Shown: one piece after another, positions 8,406-16,850 of the stretch
Position numbering within the stretch: the stretch's first letter is position 1
Layout: the number at the start of each line of letters is the position of its first letter
Assembly (NCBI RefSeq): GCF_023073355.1
Contig: NZ_JADPJI010000002.1
Coordinates: 992,001-1,056,000 of the forward strand
Direction: 5' to 3'
Source: Bradyrhizobium sp. 199
GTDB taxonomy: Bacteria > Pseudomonadota > Alphaproteobacteria > Rhizobiales > Xanthobacteraceae
Length of the DNA stretch: 64,000 bases
Position numbers and translations under genes: made by a program
The notes under the pieces: generated by a model
The model's input: only the letters and a program-made list of their open reading frames with translations
Databases searched by the model: none
What the model was told of the DNA's origin: nothing

Positions 8406-9449
8406 CTAGCTGTTCGGTCCGCGATCCATGCTGACGGGCTGCCAGCGGCGGAGCGTGGTGTTCTGCAGCACCGACGGATTGACGCAGCTTACCGGCCACA
8501 TGCCCTGCAGCACCAGTGACAATTCGTAGCCCACCCGGCGCTTGCGCGCTTCGTCAAACCGTGCCGAGGCCGAGGCGACGTGGGCGGTCAGGGTCACGTT
8601 CTCCATGCCAAGCAAGGGATTGTTGTGCGAGGGCGGTTCCTTCTCCAGCACGTCGAGGGCGGCGTGCGCGATCCAGCCCTCCTGCAGCGCCTTGATCAGG
8701 CTCTCCTCGTCCACGGTGGCGCCGCGCCCGGTGTTGATGAAGATCGAACCCTTCTTCATCTGCCGGAAGTGCTTCTCGGTCAGCATGTGATGCACCTCGG
8801 GTCTTGCCGGGGCATGCATCGAGACGAAGTCCGATTGCGACAGCACCTCGTTCAGCGTCGCCGGGACCACGCCGTGGTCGTACATCAGCGTTTCCTGGAT
8901 GAAGGGATCGTAGGCCATCATGCGCAGGCCGAACGGAGCCGCGCGCTTGGCAACGGCACGCGCCACGCGCCCGAACGAGATGAAGCCGAGCGTCTGGCCC
9001 ATAAGCCGGGGGACCTTGAGCAGCGCCGGCCGGCCCTCCGCCCAGCGGCCGTCACGCACCATGCGGTCCTGCTCGACCAGGCGGCGGAAGCCCGCCAGCA
9101 GCAGCATCATGGCGTGGTCGGCGACCTCCTCGATGAAGGTGTCGGGGATGTTGGTGACGGGAATGCCGCGCGCCGTGGCGGCCTTGATGTCGACGCTGTC
9201 GACGCCGACGGAGCCGAGCGTGATCACCTTGCAGCTCTCCAGCGCGTCTATGATGGTCTTGGTGATGGGAATGCCCTTGGCGTAGATCGCGTCGGCATTC
9301 TTGGCGGCGGCAATGAACCCTGCTTCATCGGCGGGCGCCTCGACGATCTCGGCGTCGATCGGATCGAGCGCTTCGCTCTCAAAGGAATAGTCGCTGCCCG
9401 CGACCGTGAAGCTCGCGCCCTTCGGCGTCACCACCCTGTATTTCGGCAT
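8406..9449 (-). CDS. D-isomer-specific 2-hydroxyacid dehydrogenase
   Basis: 347 residues from the ATG at 9449 (GGGAG upstream). Cytoplasmic NAD(P)-dependent reductase/dehydrogenase of 2-hydroxy acids. Catalytic residues can be placed: Arg in NTGRGATVDE, Glu in DVLEKEPP and His in LTAHVAS. The dinucleotide loop reads LGFISFGRVARAVA, so the canonical G-x-G-x-x-G is S-x-G-x-x-A. It is upstream of and on the same strand as the sugar-type ABC importer, suggesting it acts on the imported compound or a product of it. The frame stays open far upstream on this strand across the antisense of the chemoreceptor gene; that extension is not coding. Confidence 0.85.
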   Translation of the reverse strand: MPKYRVVTPKGASFTVAGSDYSFESEALDPIDAEIVEAPADEAGFIAAAKNADAIYAKGIPITKTIIDALESCKVITLGSVGVDSVDIKAATARGIPVTNIPDTFIEEVADHAMMLLLAGFRRLVEQDRMVRDGRWAEGRPALLKVPRLMGQTLGFISFGRVARAVAKRAAPFGLRMMAYDPFIQETLMYDHGVVPATLNEVLSQSDFVSMHAPARPEVHHMLTEKHFRQMKKGSIFINTGRGATVDEESLIKALQEGWIAHAALDVLEKEPPSHNNPLLGMENVTLTAHVASASARFDEARKRRVGYELSLVLQGMWPVSCVNPSVLQNTTLRRWQPVSMDRGPNS

Positions 9450-9707
9450 TTTCTCGCTCCCGATTTGTTTGTCGGTTCTTGTTGCGGCCCGCCTCCGCGG
9501 GCGCGCCTTTGCGTCTTTTACGCGAAACCGAGGTGAGGGCGTACAATTCCGGTCGTCGGACCGGACATAATTGCCGATTTTCGCGGCTGCGTCCGGGCTT
9601 CTACGGAGGCGCGTAAGTAACTTGCTAAGGGGTCGGCCACTAAAAGTCGATTCGATTTTGATCAATCTGGTCGCGTGCCCGTATCCCATTATTGCCGGAG
9701 CCATCCT

Positions 9708-11393
9708 GTGAAGTTGAGCAATCTGAAGATCGCATCGAAGCTCGGCATTCTTGTCGGCGTGGCCATGCTCGGCCTGTGCGTCGCCGGGGCGTTGGCCGCG
9801 TACCTGATGCAACGGGAATTGCTCGATGCCCGCTTCGAGCAGACCAGGGCCATGGTCGAAATGTCGCGCAACATGGCGTTGGGTCTGCAAAAGCAGGTCG
9901 ACGCTGGGCAGCTGACCAAGGACGCGGCCATTGCGGAGTTCGTCCGCCGCGGCAGTTCGATGACCTATGACAAGGGATCGGGCTACATATTCGCCTATAC
10001 GATGGATGGCGTCGCCGTGCTGACGCCCGACCCGAAGCAGTACGGCACCAACCGTCTCGACATCGAAACAAATGGCCGCAAGCTCACGCGTGAGCTGCGC
10101 GACGGTATCGCTGCCAAAGGCGACGTCACGCTGCGCTACGAGTATTTCCGGCCGGGCGAGAAGGACGTTACCCGCAAGCTGTCCTATGCTGTCGCGATTC
10201 CCGGCTGGAACATGTTCGTTGGCACCGGGGTGTATCTCGACGACCTTGATGCCAAGCTGGGGCCGGTGGCCTGGCTGCTCGGCCTCTCCCTGGTCGGCAT
10301 CATGCTCGTGGCCGGCGGCGCGGCTTGGCTGATCGGTCGCAGCATCAGCCGGCCGTTGAGCATGCTCGGCACGCGCATGAAGGAGCTCGCCGACGGCAGG
10401 CTCGAGGGCGACATCCCCGGCGTCGGCCGCGGCGACGAGGTCGGCGCGATGGCCGCTACCGTGCAGATCTTCAAGTCCAGCGCGGAGAAGATTCGCGAGC
10501 TCGAGCAGACCGACGCAGCTGCGCAGCAGCGCGCTGCGGCGGAACGCCGCAACGCAATGGAAGAACTGGCCAACGACTTCGAGCGCAGCGTCAACGGCAT
10601 CGTCCGCTCGGTCTCCTCGGCCGCGGCCGGCATGCAGAGCACGGCGCAGTCGATGAGCGCGACCGCGAGCGATGCCTCCTCGCGCGCAGCGACGGTCGGC
10701 GCTGCCTCGCAAAAGGCCTCCGGCAATGTCGGCACGGTCGCGGCGGCCGCCGAAGAGCTGTCGAGCTCGGTTGCGGAAATCTCCCGCCAGGTCACGCGTT
10801 CGACCGAAGTGGCGAGCCGCGCCGTCAGCGACGCCGAGCGTACCAACGCCACCGTGCAGGTGCTCTCGACCGGTGCCGAGAAAATCGGCGAGGTCGTCAA
10901 GTTGATTCACTCGATCGCTGCGCAGACCAACCTGCTCGCGCTCAACGCTACCATCGAAGCGGCTCGCGCCGGTGAATCGGGCCGCGGCTTCGCGGTCGTC
11001 GCCTCCGAGGTCAAGGCGCTGGCCAACCAGACCGCCAAGGCGACCGAAGAAATCTCCGCGCAGGTCGCGGCGATGCAGACCTCGACCAGCGACGCCGTCA
11101 CGGCCATCTCCGGCATCACGCAGACGATCGCCGAGATGAGCGAGATCACTGCGGGCATTTCCGTCTCGATCGAGCAGCAAGGTGAGGCGACCCGCGAGAT
11201 CGCCCGCAACATCCAGTCGGTCGCGGCCGGCTCGAGCGAGATCAACGCCAATATCGGCAGCGTCACCACGGCGGCGGAGGCGACTGGCAACGCGGCCACC
11301 GACGTGCTCACCAACGCACGCGAGCTGGACAGCCAGTCCGGCGCGCTGCGCAGCGCGGTGGACGGCTTCCTCGCCAAGGTGCGCGCGGCGTAG
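9708..11393 (+). CDS. methyl-accepting chemotaxis protein
   Basis: 561 residues from the GTG at 9708, chosen because GGAG lies 7 bases upstream; an ATG at 9675 has no such site. Layout: TM1 near residues 10-32, a periplasmic single-Cache-like domain ([18 protein letters not shown] and the following [12 protein letters not shown]), TM2 near [25 protein letters not shown] ([18 protein letters not shown]), then the cytoplasmic signalling coil. The hairpin tip [20 protein letters not shown] is the CheA/CheW contact site. Cache_2-type receptors usually sense small organic acids. It is divergent from the dehydrogenase-transporter group. A C-terminal CheR tether pentapeptide is not seen. Confidence 0.93.
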   Translation: MKLSNLKIASKLGILVGVAMLGLCVAGALAAYLMQRELLDARFEQTRAMVEMSRNMALGLQKQVDAGQLTKDAAIAEFVRRGSSMTYDKGSGYIFAYTMDGVAVLTPDPKQYGTNRLDIETNGRKLTRELRDGIAAKGDVTLRYEYFRPGEKDVTRKLSYAVAIPGWNMFVGTGVYLDDLDAKLGPVAWLLGLSLVGIMLVAGGAAWLIGRSISRPLSMLGTRMKELADGRLEGDIPGVGRGDEVGAMAATVQIFKSSAEKIRELEQTDAAAQQRAAAERRNAMEELANDFERSVNGIVRSVSSAAAGMQSTAQSMSATASDASSRAATVGAASQKASGNVGTVAAAAEELSSSVAEISRQVTRSTEVASRAVSDAERTNATVQVLSTGAEKIGEVVKLIHSIAAQTNLLALNATIEAARAGESGRGFAVVASEVKALANQTAKATEEISAQVAAMQTSTSDAVTAISGITQTIAEMSEITAGISVSIEQQGEATREIARNIQSVAAGSSEINANIGSVTTAAEATGNAATDVLTNARELDSQSGALRSAVDGFLAKVRAA

Positions 11394-11429
11394 AGTCGTC
11401 ACACCAAAGCGAGACCATCTACTCCATCG

Positions 11430-11520
11430 TCATGCCCGGGCTCGTCCCGGGCATCCACGTTCTTGAACACGTTAGGCGTGGATAGGCGTGGATGGCCGGG
11501 ACAAGCCCGGCCATGACGGA
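11430..11520. repeat. palindromic intergenic repeat, family D
   Basis: CGTCATGCCCGGGCTCGTCC at the left pairs with GGACAAGCCCGGCCATGACG at the right, with ATCCACG/CGTGGAT inside. A copy lies at 57655-57735. It sits between the convergent chemoreceptor and Bug-protein genes and could terminate both. Confidence 0.65.
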
Positions 11521-11550
11521 GAATGCGGAGCGCGCAGGTTTCGCGAGCCC

Positions 11551-12528
11551 CTACTGCTTCTCGATCTTCGCGTTGGTGATCAGCTTCTCCCACAGCACCA
11601 GCTGCTCGTTGACGAACGTTCCGAGCTGCTCCGGCGTGCCCGAGAAGGCGTCCATGCCGAGGTTGGCGAGCTGGGCCTTGATCTCCGGCTTCTCGATAAT
11701 CTTCCGGATCTCGGCGTTGAGCCGCGTCACGATCTCCTTGGGCAGGCCGGCGGGCCCGAAATAGCCCTGCCAGGACGAGATGTCGAAATCAGGCACGCCG
11801 GCCTCCTGCATCGAGGGCAGGCTCGGCACCAGCGGCGAGCGCTCCCTGGTGGTGACGGCGAGCGCGCGCAGCGCGTTGCCCTGGACATGCGGCAGGCCAG
11901 TGAGGATGTCGACGAACATCATTGAGACGCGGCCGCCCATGACGTCGTTGAGCGCCGGCGGCGAGCTCTTGTAGGGCACGTGCAGCAGGTCGAGCCCGGC
12001 ATTGTGCGCAAAGGTCGCGCCCGACACGATCGCGGAGGACGATCCCGAGGCGTAGCTCAGCTTGCCTGGATTGGCCTTGCCATAGGCGACGAGCTCGCCG
12101 ACGGTCTTGGCGGGCACTTCGGGATGGACCACCAGCATGAAAGGCAGATCGCCCGTGCGCGCGATCGGCGTGAAATCCTTGACCGGATCGTAAGTCAGGT
12201 TCTTGAGCAGATAGGGATTGGCCGAATGCGTGGTGTTGGTGGTCACCAGCAGCGTGTAGCCGTCCGGCGCGGCCTTGGCGACATAGGTGGCGGCGAGCAT
12301 GCCGTTGGCGCCTGCCTTGTTCTCGATCACGATGCCGACGCCGAGCGCCTGCGACAGATGCTGTGAAATCAGCCGCGTGGTGGTGTCGGTGCCGCTGCCG
12401 GCTGCGAACGGCAAGACCAGCGTGATGTTGCGGCTGGGGTAATTGTCGGCTTGGGCCGTGGATACGGCGGCGAAGCACAATGCAGCTGCGCTGATGTTGC
12501 GCAGGTTTCGGATCAGCGCTGAAATCAT
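11551..12528 (-). CDS. Bug family (TctC-type) substrate-binding protein
   Basis: A 325-residue periplasmic binding protein with a Sec signal (LRNISAAALCFAAVSTAQA). Family motifs: YPSRNITLVLPFAAGSGTDTT near the mature N terminus, VIENKAGANGMLAATYVAKA, PDGYTLLVTTNTTHS and the C-terminal PEQLGTFVNEQLVLWEKLI. Bug/TctC proteins deliver carboxylates to tripartite tricarboxylate transporters, but many are orphan receptors; no tctA/tctB lies nearby here, so this one looks orphan. Confidence 0.9.
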   Translation of the reverse strand: MISALIRNLRNISAAALCFAAVSTAQADNYPSRNITLVLPFAAGSGTDTTTRLISQHLSQALGVGIVIENKAGANGMLAATYVAKAAPDGYTLLVTTNTTHSANPYLLKNLTYDPVKDFTPIARTGDLPFMLVVHPEVPAKTVGELVAYGKANPGKLSYASGSSSAIVSGATFAHNAGLDLLHVPYKSSPPALNDVMGGRVSMMFVDILTGLPHVQGNALRALAVTTRERSPLVPSLPSMQEAGVPDFDISSWQGYFGPAGLPKEIVTRLNAEIRKIIEKPEIKAQLANLGMDAFSGTPEQLGTFVNEQLVLWEKLITNAKIEKQ

Positions 12529-12629
12529 GTCTGGACGTTCCCTGTTTTTTCGTTGGCCGGGAACCTAGCTTGTTCGGATCGAAACCGAAAGACGACTTAA
12601 AGACGGCACTCGTCGCCCGCAGCGCGGAA

Positions 12630-13565
12630 TTACTTCACCGCCGAACCCTGGCGCGAGGCGATCACGACGCCGGCGAGCACCAGCGCGTAGCCGATCAGGT
12701 GGAATGGCTGCAGCGTTTCGCCGAGCAGCAGGATCGCCATCGCCGAGCCGAACACCGGCACCAGGTGGAAGAACGGCGCAGCCCGGTTCGGCCCGATCAG
12801 CGCCACGCCGCGGTTGAAGAAGAGATAGGCCAGCGTCGAGGGAAAGATCAGGAGGTAGCCCAGTGTCGCCAGCGTCATCGTATCCAACTGCAGGACGCGG
12901 CCGCTTGCCGCCTCCCAGATCGCCGCGGGCAGCAGCATCGTCGCGCCGCAGCAGGTGGTGAAGGACAGGAACGACAGCTGATGGATCTTGGGCCGGCGCG
13001 GGATGAAGGCGGAGTAGATCCCGAACGCCACAAGCGATGAGGCGAACATGATGTCGCCCCTGTTTAAGCTGATGCTCGCCAGCGCAGCGAGATCGCCGCG
13101 CAGGATGATGATCAAGACGCCGAGAAGCGAGATCGCGATGCCGGCGAACTGCGCACCCGTCAGCCGCACGCCGAACAGCACCAGCGACCACAGCGCCACG
13201 AACAGGGGACCTGCCGACTGGATCAGCAGCGCGTTCAGCGCTTCGGTGTACTGCATCGCCCAGTACGAGATCGCATTGTTGAAAGCAAAGCCCACCAGCG
13301 ACAGGAACAGCATCAGGGGCAGGCTCCTGCGCAAGGCAGGCCAGTCGCGCTTCAGATGCGGCCAGGCGAACGGCAGCAGGATCAGGAACACGCCGAACCA
13401 GCGGATCGTGGTCACGGTCAGCGGCGGCACATGCGCGCCGACATGGCGCGCGAGCACGATGTTGCCGGCCCAGAACAGCGAGCTCAGGCTGAGCAGCAGA
13501 TAAGGCTGGTTGTTGAGCCAACTGGCCGGATTGGCGGCCTTTGGCGCGGGCGAAGCGATCGTCAT
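12630..13565 (-). CDS. DMT family transporter (EamA)
   Basis: A 311-residue inner-membrane protein with ten predicted TM segments and two EamA repeats. Recognisable stretches are LFWAGNIVLARHVG in TM1 and VFGSAMAILLLGETLQPFHL before the last helices. EamA proteins are metabolite exporters; the substrate is unknown. A close paralogue lies at 14166-15098 on the same strand, with a plus-strand DUF1330 gene between. The two share NQPYLLLS, ALWSL, RLTGAQ, FPSTLAYL and NRAAPFFH, so they stem from a local duplication. Confidence 0.88.
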   Translation of the reverse strand: MTIASPAPKAANPASWLNNQPYLLLSLSSLFWAGNIVLARHVGAHVPPLTVTTIRWFGVFLILLPFAWPHLKRDWPALRRSLPLMLFLSLVGFAFNNAISYWAMQYTEALNALLIQSAGPLFVALWSLVLFGVRLTGAQFAGIAISLLGVLIIILRGDLAALASISLNRGDIMFASSLVAFGIYSAFIPRRPKIHQLSFLSFTTCCGATMLLPAAIWEAASGRVLQLDTMTLATLGYLLIFPSTLAYLFFNRGVALIGPNRAAPFFHLVPVFGSAMAILLLGETLQPFHLIGYALVLAGVVIASRQGSAVK

Positions 13566-13658
13566 TGGCGTTGCCCGCGAGCTTGCGCCGGATCGGCGTC
13601 ATGGCACAAGTCACAGCGCCGCAATGCTACAATGCAGGCACGACCCGAGGAGGCGTCT

Positions 13659-14060
13659 TTGGCGGTTAATATGTTGAACATCGAGGGGCTGGAGCGGCTC
13701 GATCCACAGGCACCCGTGGTGATGCTGAACCTGATGCGCTTCCACGCGCGCTCGCGTGACGGCAATGGCTCCGGCTGGGACGCCTATCTGCGCTACAGCG
13801 CCGTGACGGTGCCGATGATCAAGGCGCGCGGCGGCACCTTGCTCTGGACCGGCGAGGCCAAGGCCATCGTGCTCGGACCACACGGCGGCAACGACTGGGA
13901 TTTCGTCGCGCTGGTCCATTATCCGACCGTCGCGGCCTTCCGCGACATGATGACATCGGAAGCCTACGAGCGCGAGGCCGACCCGCACCGCGTCAACGGC
14001 TGCGCCGAGCATGTGATCAACGCGACCAGCGAGGCCTACAGCAAGTTCAAGACGAAGTAG
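13659..14060 (+). CDS. DUF1330 domain-containing protein
   Basis: A 133-residue cytoplasmic protein of the dimeric ferredoxin-like fold: VVMLNLMRFHARSR, then DAYLRYSAVTVPMI, LLWTGEAKAIVLG and FVALVHYPTVAAFRDM are the typical DUF1330 strands and helices. The TTG at 13659 is chosen because GAGGAGG lies 5 bases upstream; ATG at 13671 (MLNIEGLERL) is the alternative. It is divergent from the first EamA gene and convergent with the second. Biochemical role unknown. Confidence 0.8.
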   Translation: MAVNMLNIEGLERLDPQAPVVMLNLMRFHARSRDGNGSGWDAYLRYSAVTVPMIKARGGTLLWTGEAKAIVLGPHGGNDWDFVALVHYPTVAAFRDMMTSEAYEREADPHRVNGCAEHVINATSEAYSKFKTK

Positions 14061-14065
14061 ATTTG

Positions 14066-14156
14066 TAGGGTGGGCAAAGGCGCGCGCTCTTCACGCGCCG
14101 TGCCACTGCCTTCTCCGTGCCAGCTGGCATGGTGGGCACGCTTCGCTTTGCCCACC
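14066..14156. repeat. palindromic intergenic repeat, family C, copy 1
   Basis: GTGGGCAAAGGCGCGCGCTC is mirrored by GTGGGCACGCTTCGCTTTGCCCACC. Two other copies lie at about 24886-24972 and 44939-45018. It sits between convergent genes. Confidence 0.6.
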
Positions 14157-14165
14157 TCCGAGGAA

Positions 14166-15098
14166 TTAACTCGCCTGCTTCCTCGACGCCACGAACACGC
14201 CGGACAGCACCAATGCGAATCCGATGAAGTGGAACGCCTGCGGGTGTTCGCCGAGGAAGGCCATCGCCATGATCGAGCCGAACACCGGCACCACGTGGAA
14301 GAACGGCGCGGCGCGGTTGGCGCCGATCAGGCGCACGCCGCGATTGAAGCAGAGATAGGCGAGCGTCGATGGGAACACCGCGACGTAGAACAGCGTCAGG
14401 AGGTTCGGCACGTCGAGCTTCATGACCGGGCGTGCGGACAATTCCCAGATCTCCAGCGGAATGAGACAGGCCGCCCCGATCCCGAAGGTGAAGGCGAGGA
14501 AGGACAGGCCGTGCATTGGCGGCCGCTTCAAGGTCAGCACCGAATACAGCGCGAAGATGATGAGCGCGACCATGAAGATAAGGTCGCCCTTGTTGAAATC
14601 GATGTTCGACAGCGTTGTGAAATCGCCGTGCAGCAGGATCGTCAGCACGCCGCACATCGACAGCAGCACGCCGAACGCCTGCGCCCCGGTGAGGCGGATG
14701 CCGAGGATGGCCAGCGACCACAGTGCCACGACCAGCGGCGCGGCCGACTGCAGCAGCAGCGTGTTGAGCGCCTGGGTATGTTCCAGCGCCCAATATTGCA
14801 GCGTGTTGAAGGCGCCGATGCCGGTGATCGAGAGCGTGACCATCAGGCCGAGCTTGCCGCGGATCGCGGGCCAGTCCTGGGCAAGATGCTTCCAGGCGAA
14901 CGGCAGCACCAGCAGGAAGGCGAAGAACCAGCGCAGGAACGACAGCGTGACCGGCGGAATGTGGCCAGCGGCGAGCCGCCCGACGATGGCGTTGCCGGCC
15001 CAGCACAGTGCGGTGATGCTGAGCAGCAGATAGGGCTGGTTCGCGATCCAGCTGTGGCCGGACGTTTCCGCGCTGGTGGTCTGACCGCTGGCGGACAT
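14166..15098 (-). CDS. DMT family transporter (EamA), paralogue
   Basis: A 310-residue ten-TM EamA exporter, clearly homologous along its whole length to the protein at 12630-13565 (shared NQPYLLLS, WAGN, RLTGAQ, FPSTLAYL, NRAAPFFH and VPVFGS). Two EamA halves are visible (GNAIVGRLAAGHIPP and LGEHPQAFHFIGFALVLSG). Substrate unknown. The 5' flank up to purA is 422 bases with a repeat and no gene. Confidence 0.88.
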   Translation of the reverse strand: MSASGQTTSAETSGHSWIANQPYLLLSITALCWAGNAIVGRLAAGHIPPVTLSFLRWFFAFLLVLPFAWKHLAQDWPAIRGKLGLMVTLSITGIGAFNTLQYWALEHTQALNTLLLQSAAPLVVALWSLAILGIRLTGAQAFGVLLSMCGVLTILLHGDFTTLSNIDFNKGDLIFMVALIIFALYSVLTLKRPPMHGLSFLAFTFGIGAACLIPLEIWELSARPVMKLDVPNLLTLFYVAVFPSTLAYLCFNRGVRLIGANRAAPFFHVVPVFGSIMAMAFLGEHPQAFHFIGFALVLSGVFVASRKQAS

Positions 15099-15520
15099 GG
15101 TGATTGGTGTGGCCCCGCGTGCACCGAGGCTTCCGGCCCGGCGGGATCCGGGCCGGCTGATCGCCCGGCGCTGTCCAAAGACACGGAAATCGAGGTTGCA
15201 TCAACGGGGGGCCGACGCATCGCGACCATGCAGCCGCGGAGTGAGCCTCTCACGCTTTGGTCGAAGCCATTGCGCCGGTCATGAAGGTTGCAAGATTTTT
15301 AGGGGATATCAAGGGCTTGGGCCGCGCTTTGGGCCCTGAAAATGCCCCCTTCTTGCTTGCCTAGAGAGGCCGCTTCCTTTATCCGGTTGGGCTGCCTCGC
15401 GTGCGAACGGCCTTGTGCCGGGAATTGGGCTGGGCGCAGGCATGATCCCGGAAAAGTGGGTCCCGGTTTTCTGTTCGGATCATGTCACTTACAGAGAAAT
15501 CTTCGAAGGATTACCCGCGA
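15099..15520. other. intergenic region upstream of purA
   Basis: 422 bases between the divergent EamA and purA genes. Frames here carry no recognisable protein. It should hold the promoters of both genes; a short palindromic repeat is listed separately at 15439-15485. GAAGGA at 15505-15510 is the likely ribosome site for purA. Confidence 0.5.
15439..15485. repeat. short palindromic repeat (REP-like), family G
   Basis: GCATGATCCCGGAAAAGTGG and CCGGTTTTCTGTTCGGATCATG form an imperfect palindrome. This GATCCGGAAAA...CGGTTTTCC element is widespread in Rhizobiales intergenic DNA. Here it ends about 35 bases before the purA start and may lie in its leader. Confidence 0.6.
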
Positions 15521-16813
15521 ATGGCCAATGTTGTCGTCGTCGGCGCCCAATGGGGCGACGAAGGGAAGGGCAAGATCGTCGACTGGTTGTCGGAGCAGGC
15601 GGACATCGTCATCCGCTTCCAGGGCGGCCATAACGCCGGCCACACGCTGGTGATCAACGGCAAGACCTACAAGCTCGCGCTGTTGCCCTCCGGCGTGCTG
15701 CGCGAGGGCAAGCTGTCGGTGATCGGCAATGGCGTGGTGTTCGATCCCACCGCCTTCCTCGACGAGGTCGGCAAGCTCAGGGGCCTGGGCGTCGCGATCT
15801 CCCCGGACAACCTGCGGATCGCTGAGAACGTCACGCTGATCCTGCCGCTGCACCGTGAGCTCGATGCGCACCGCGAATCCGCCAGCGCGGCGACCGCGAT
15901 CGGCACCACCCGCCGCGGCATTGGCCCGGCCTATGAGGACAAGGTCGGCCGCCGCGCCATCCGTCTGATGGACCTTGCCGACCTCGACACCCTTCCGCAC
16001 AAGATCGACCGGCTGCTGGCGCACCACAATGCGCTGCGCCGCGGCCTCGGCCTGCCGGAATTCGACGGCAAGGAGATCGTGAAGGAATTGACTGCGCTCG
16101 CGCCGCAGCTGTTGCCCTATGCCGAGACGGTGTGGCGGCTGCTCGACATCAAGCGTCGCGAAGGCAAGCGCATGCTGTTCGAGGGCGCGCAAGGTGCACT
16201 GCTCGACGTCGACCACGGCACCTATCCCTACGTCACCTCGTCCAACACGGTGGCGGCGCAGGCGGCGACCGGCTCGGGCCTCGGCCCCGCCGCGGTCGGC
16301 TATGTGCTCGGCCTGTGCAAGGCCTATACGACCCGCGTCGGGCAGGGCCCGTTCCCGACCGAACAGGACAACGAGACCGGGCGCCGGATCGGCGAGCGTG
16401 GCCGCGAGTTCGGCACCAATACCGGGCGTCCGCGCCGCTGCGGCTGGTTCGACGCCGTGCTGGTCCGCCAGGCGGTCCGGACCTGCGGCATCAACGGGCT
16501 GGCCCTGACCAAGCTCGACATCCTCGACGGCTTCGACACGATCGAGGTCTGCACCGGCTACAAGCTCGACGGCAAGGAGATCGACCATTTCCCCGCCGGC
16601 GAGGGCGCGCAGGCCCGGGTCGAGCCGATCTACGAGACCATCGAGGGCTGGAAGGAGCCGACCGCCAGTGCGCGGTCCTGGGCCGACCTGCCGGCCCAGG
16701 CCATCAAATATGTCCGGCGGATCGAGGAATTGGTGGGGTGCCCGGTCGCACTGCTTTCCACCAGCCCCGAACGCGAGGATACTATCCTGGTGCAAAATCC
16801 GTTTGAGGCTTAA
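15521..16813 (+). CDS. purA: adenylosuccinate synthetase
   Basis: 430 residues from the ATG at 15521 ([19 protein letters not shown]), close to the 432 of E. coli PurA. It joins IMP and aspartate using GTP, the first step from IMP to AMP, in the cytoplasm. Motifs: the GDEGKGK phosphate loop, [36 protein letters not shown] [14 protein letters not shown], and [12 protein letters not shown] longer in-frame start at 15482 reads through the REP-like element and is not needed. The next gene follows after 37 bases. Confidence 0.97.
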   Translation: MANVVVVGAQWGDEGKGKIVDWLSEQADIVIRFQGGHNAGHTLVINGKTYKLALLPSGVLREGKLSVIGNGVVFDPTAFLDEVGKLRGLGVAISPDNLRIAENVTLILPLHRELDAHRESASAATAIGTTRRGIGPAYEDKVGRRAIRLMDLADLDTLPHKIDRLLAHHNALRRGLGLPEFDGKEIVKELTALAPQLLPYAETVWRLLDIKRREGKRMLFEGAQGALLDVDHGTYPYVTSSNTVAAQAATGSGLGPAAVGYVLGLCKAYTTRVGQGPFPTEQDNETGRRIGERGREFGTNTGRPRRCGWFDAVLVRQAVRTCGINGLALTKLDILDGFDTIEVCTGYKLDGKEIDHFPAGEGAQARVEPIYETIEGWKEPTASARSWADLPAQAIKYVRRIEELVGCPVALLSTSPEREDTILVQNPFEA

Positions 16814-16850
16814 CGATATCTTACCGGGACGCGCGTATAGTTGAGTTGAA

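Noticed and set aside
8406..11402. A 998-codon minus-strand frame joining the hydroxyacid dehydrogenase with the antisense of the chemoreceptor gene
   Set aside because: The part beyond 9449 is the complement of a clear chemoreceptor gene, reads as low-complexity Arg/Gly/Asp/His/Leu, and a good start with ribosome site exists at 9449.
15485..16795. A 436-codon frame antisense to purA
   Set aside because: Shadow of purA; translation is His/Gly/Leu-rich and matches no family.
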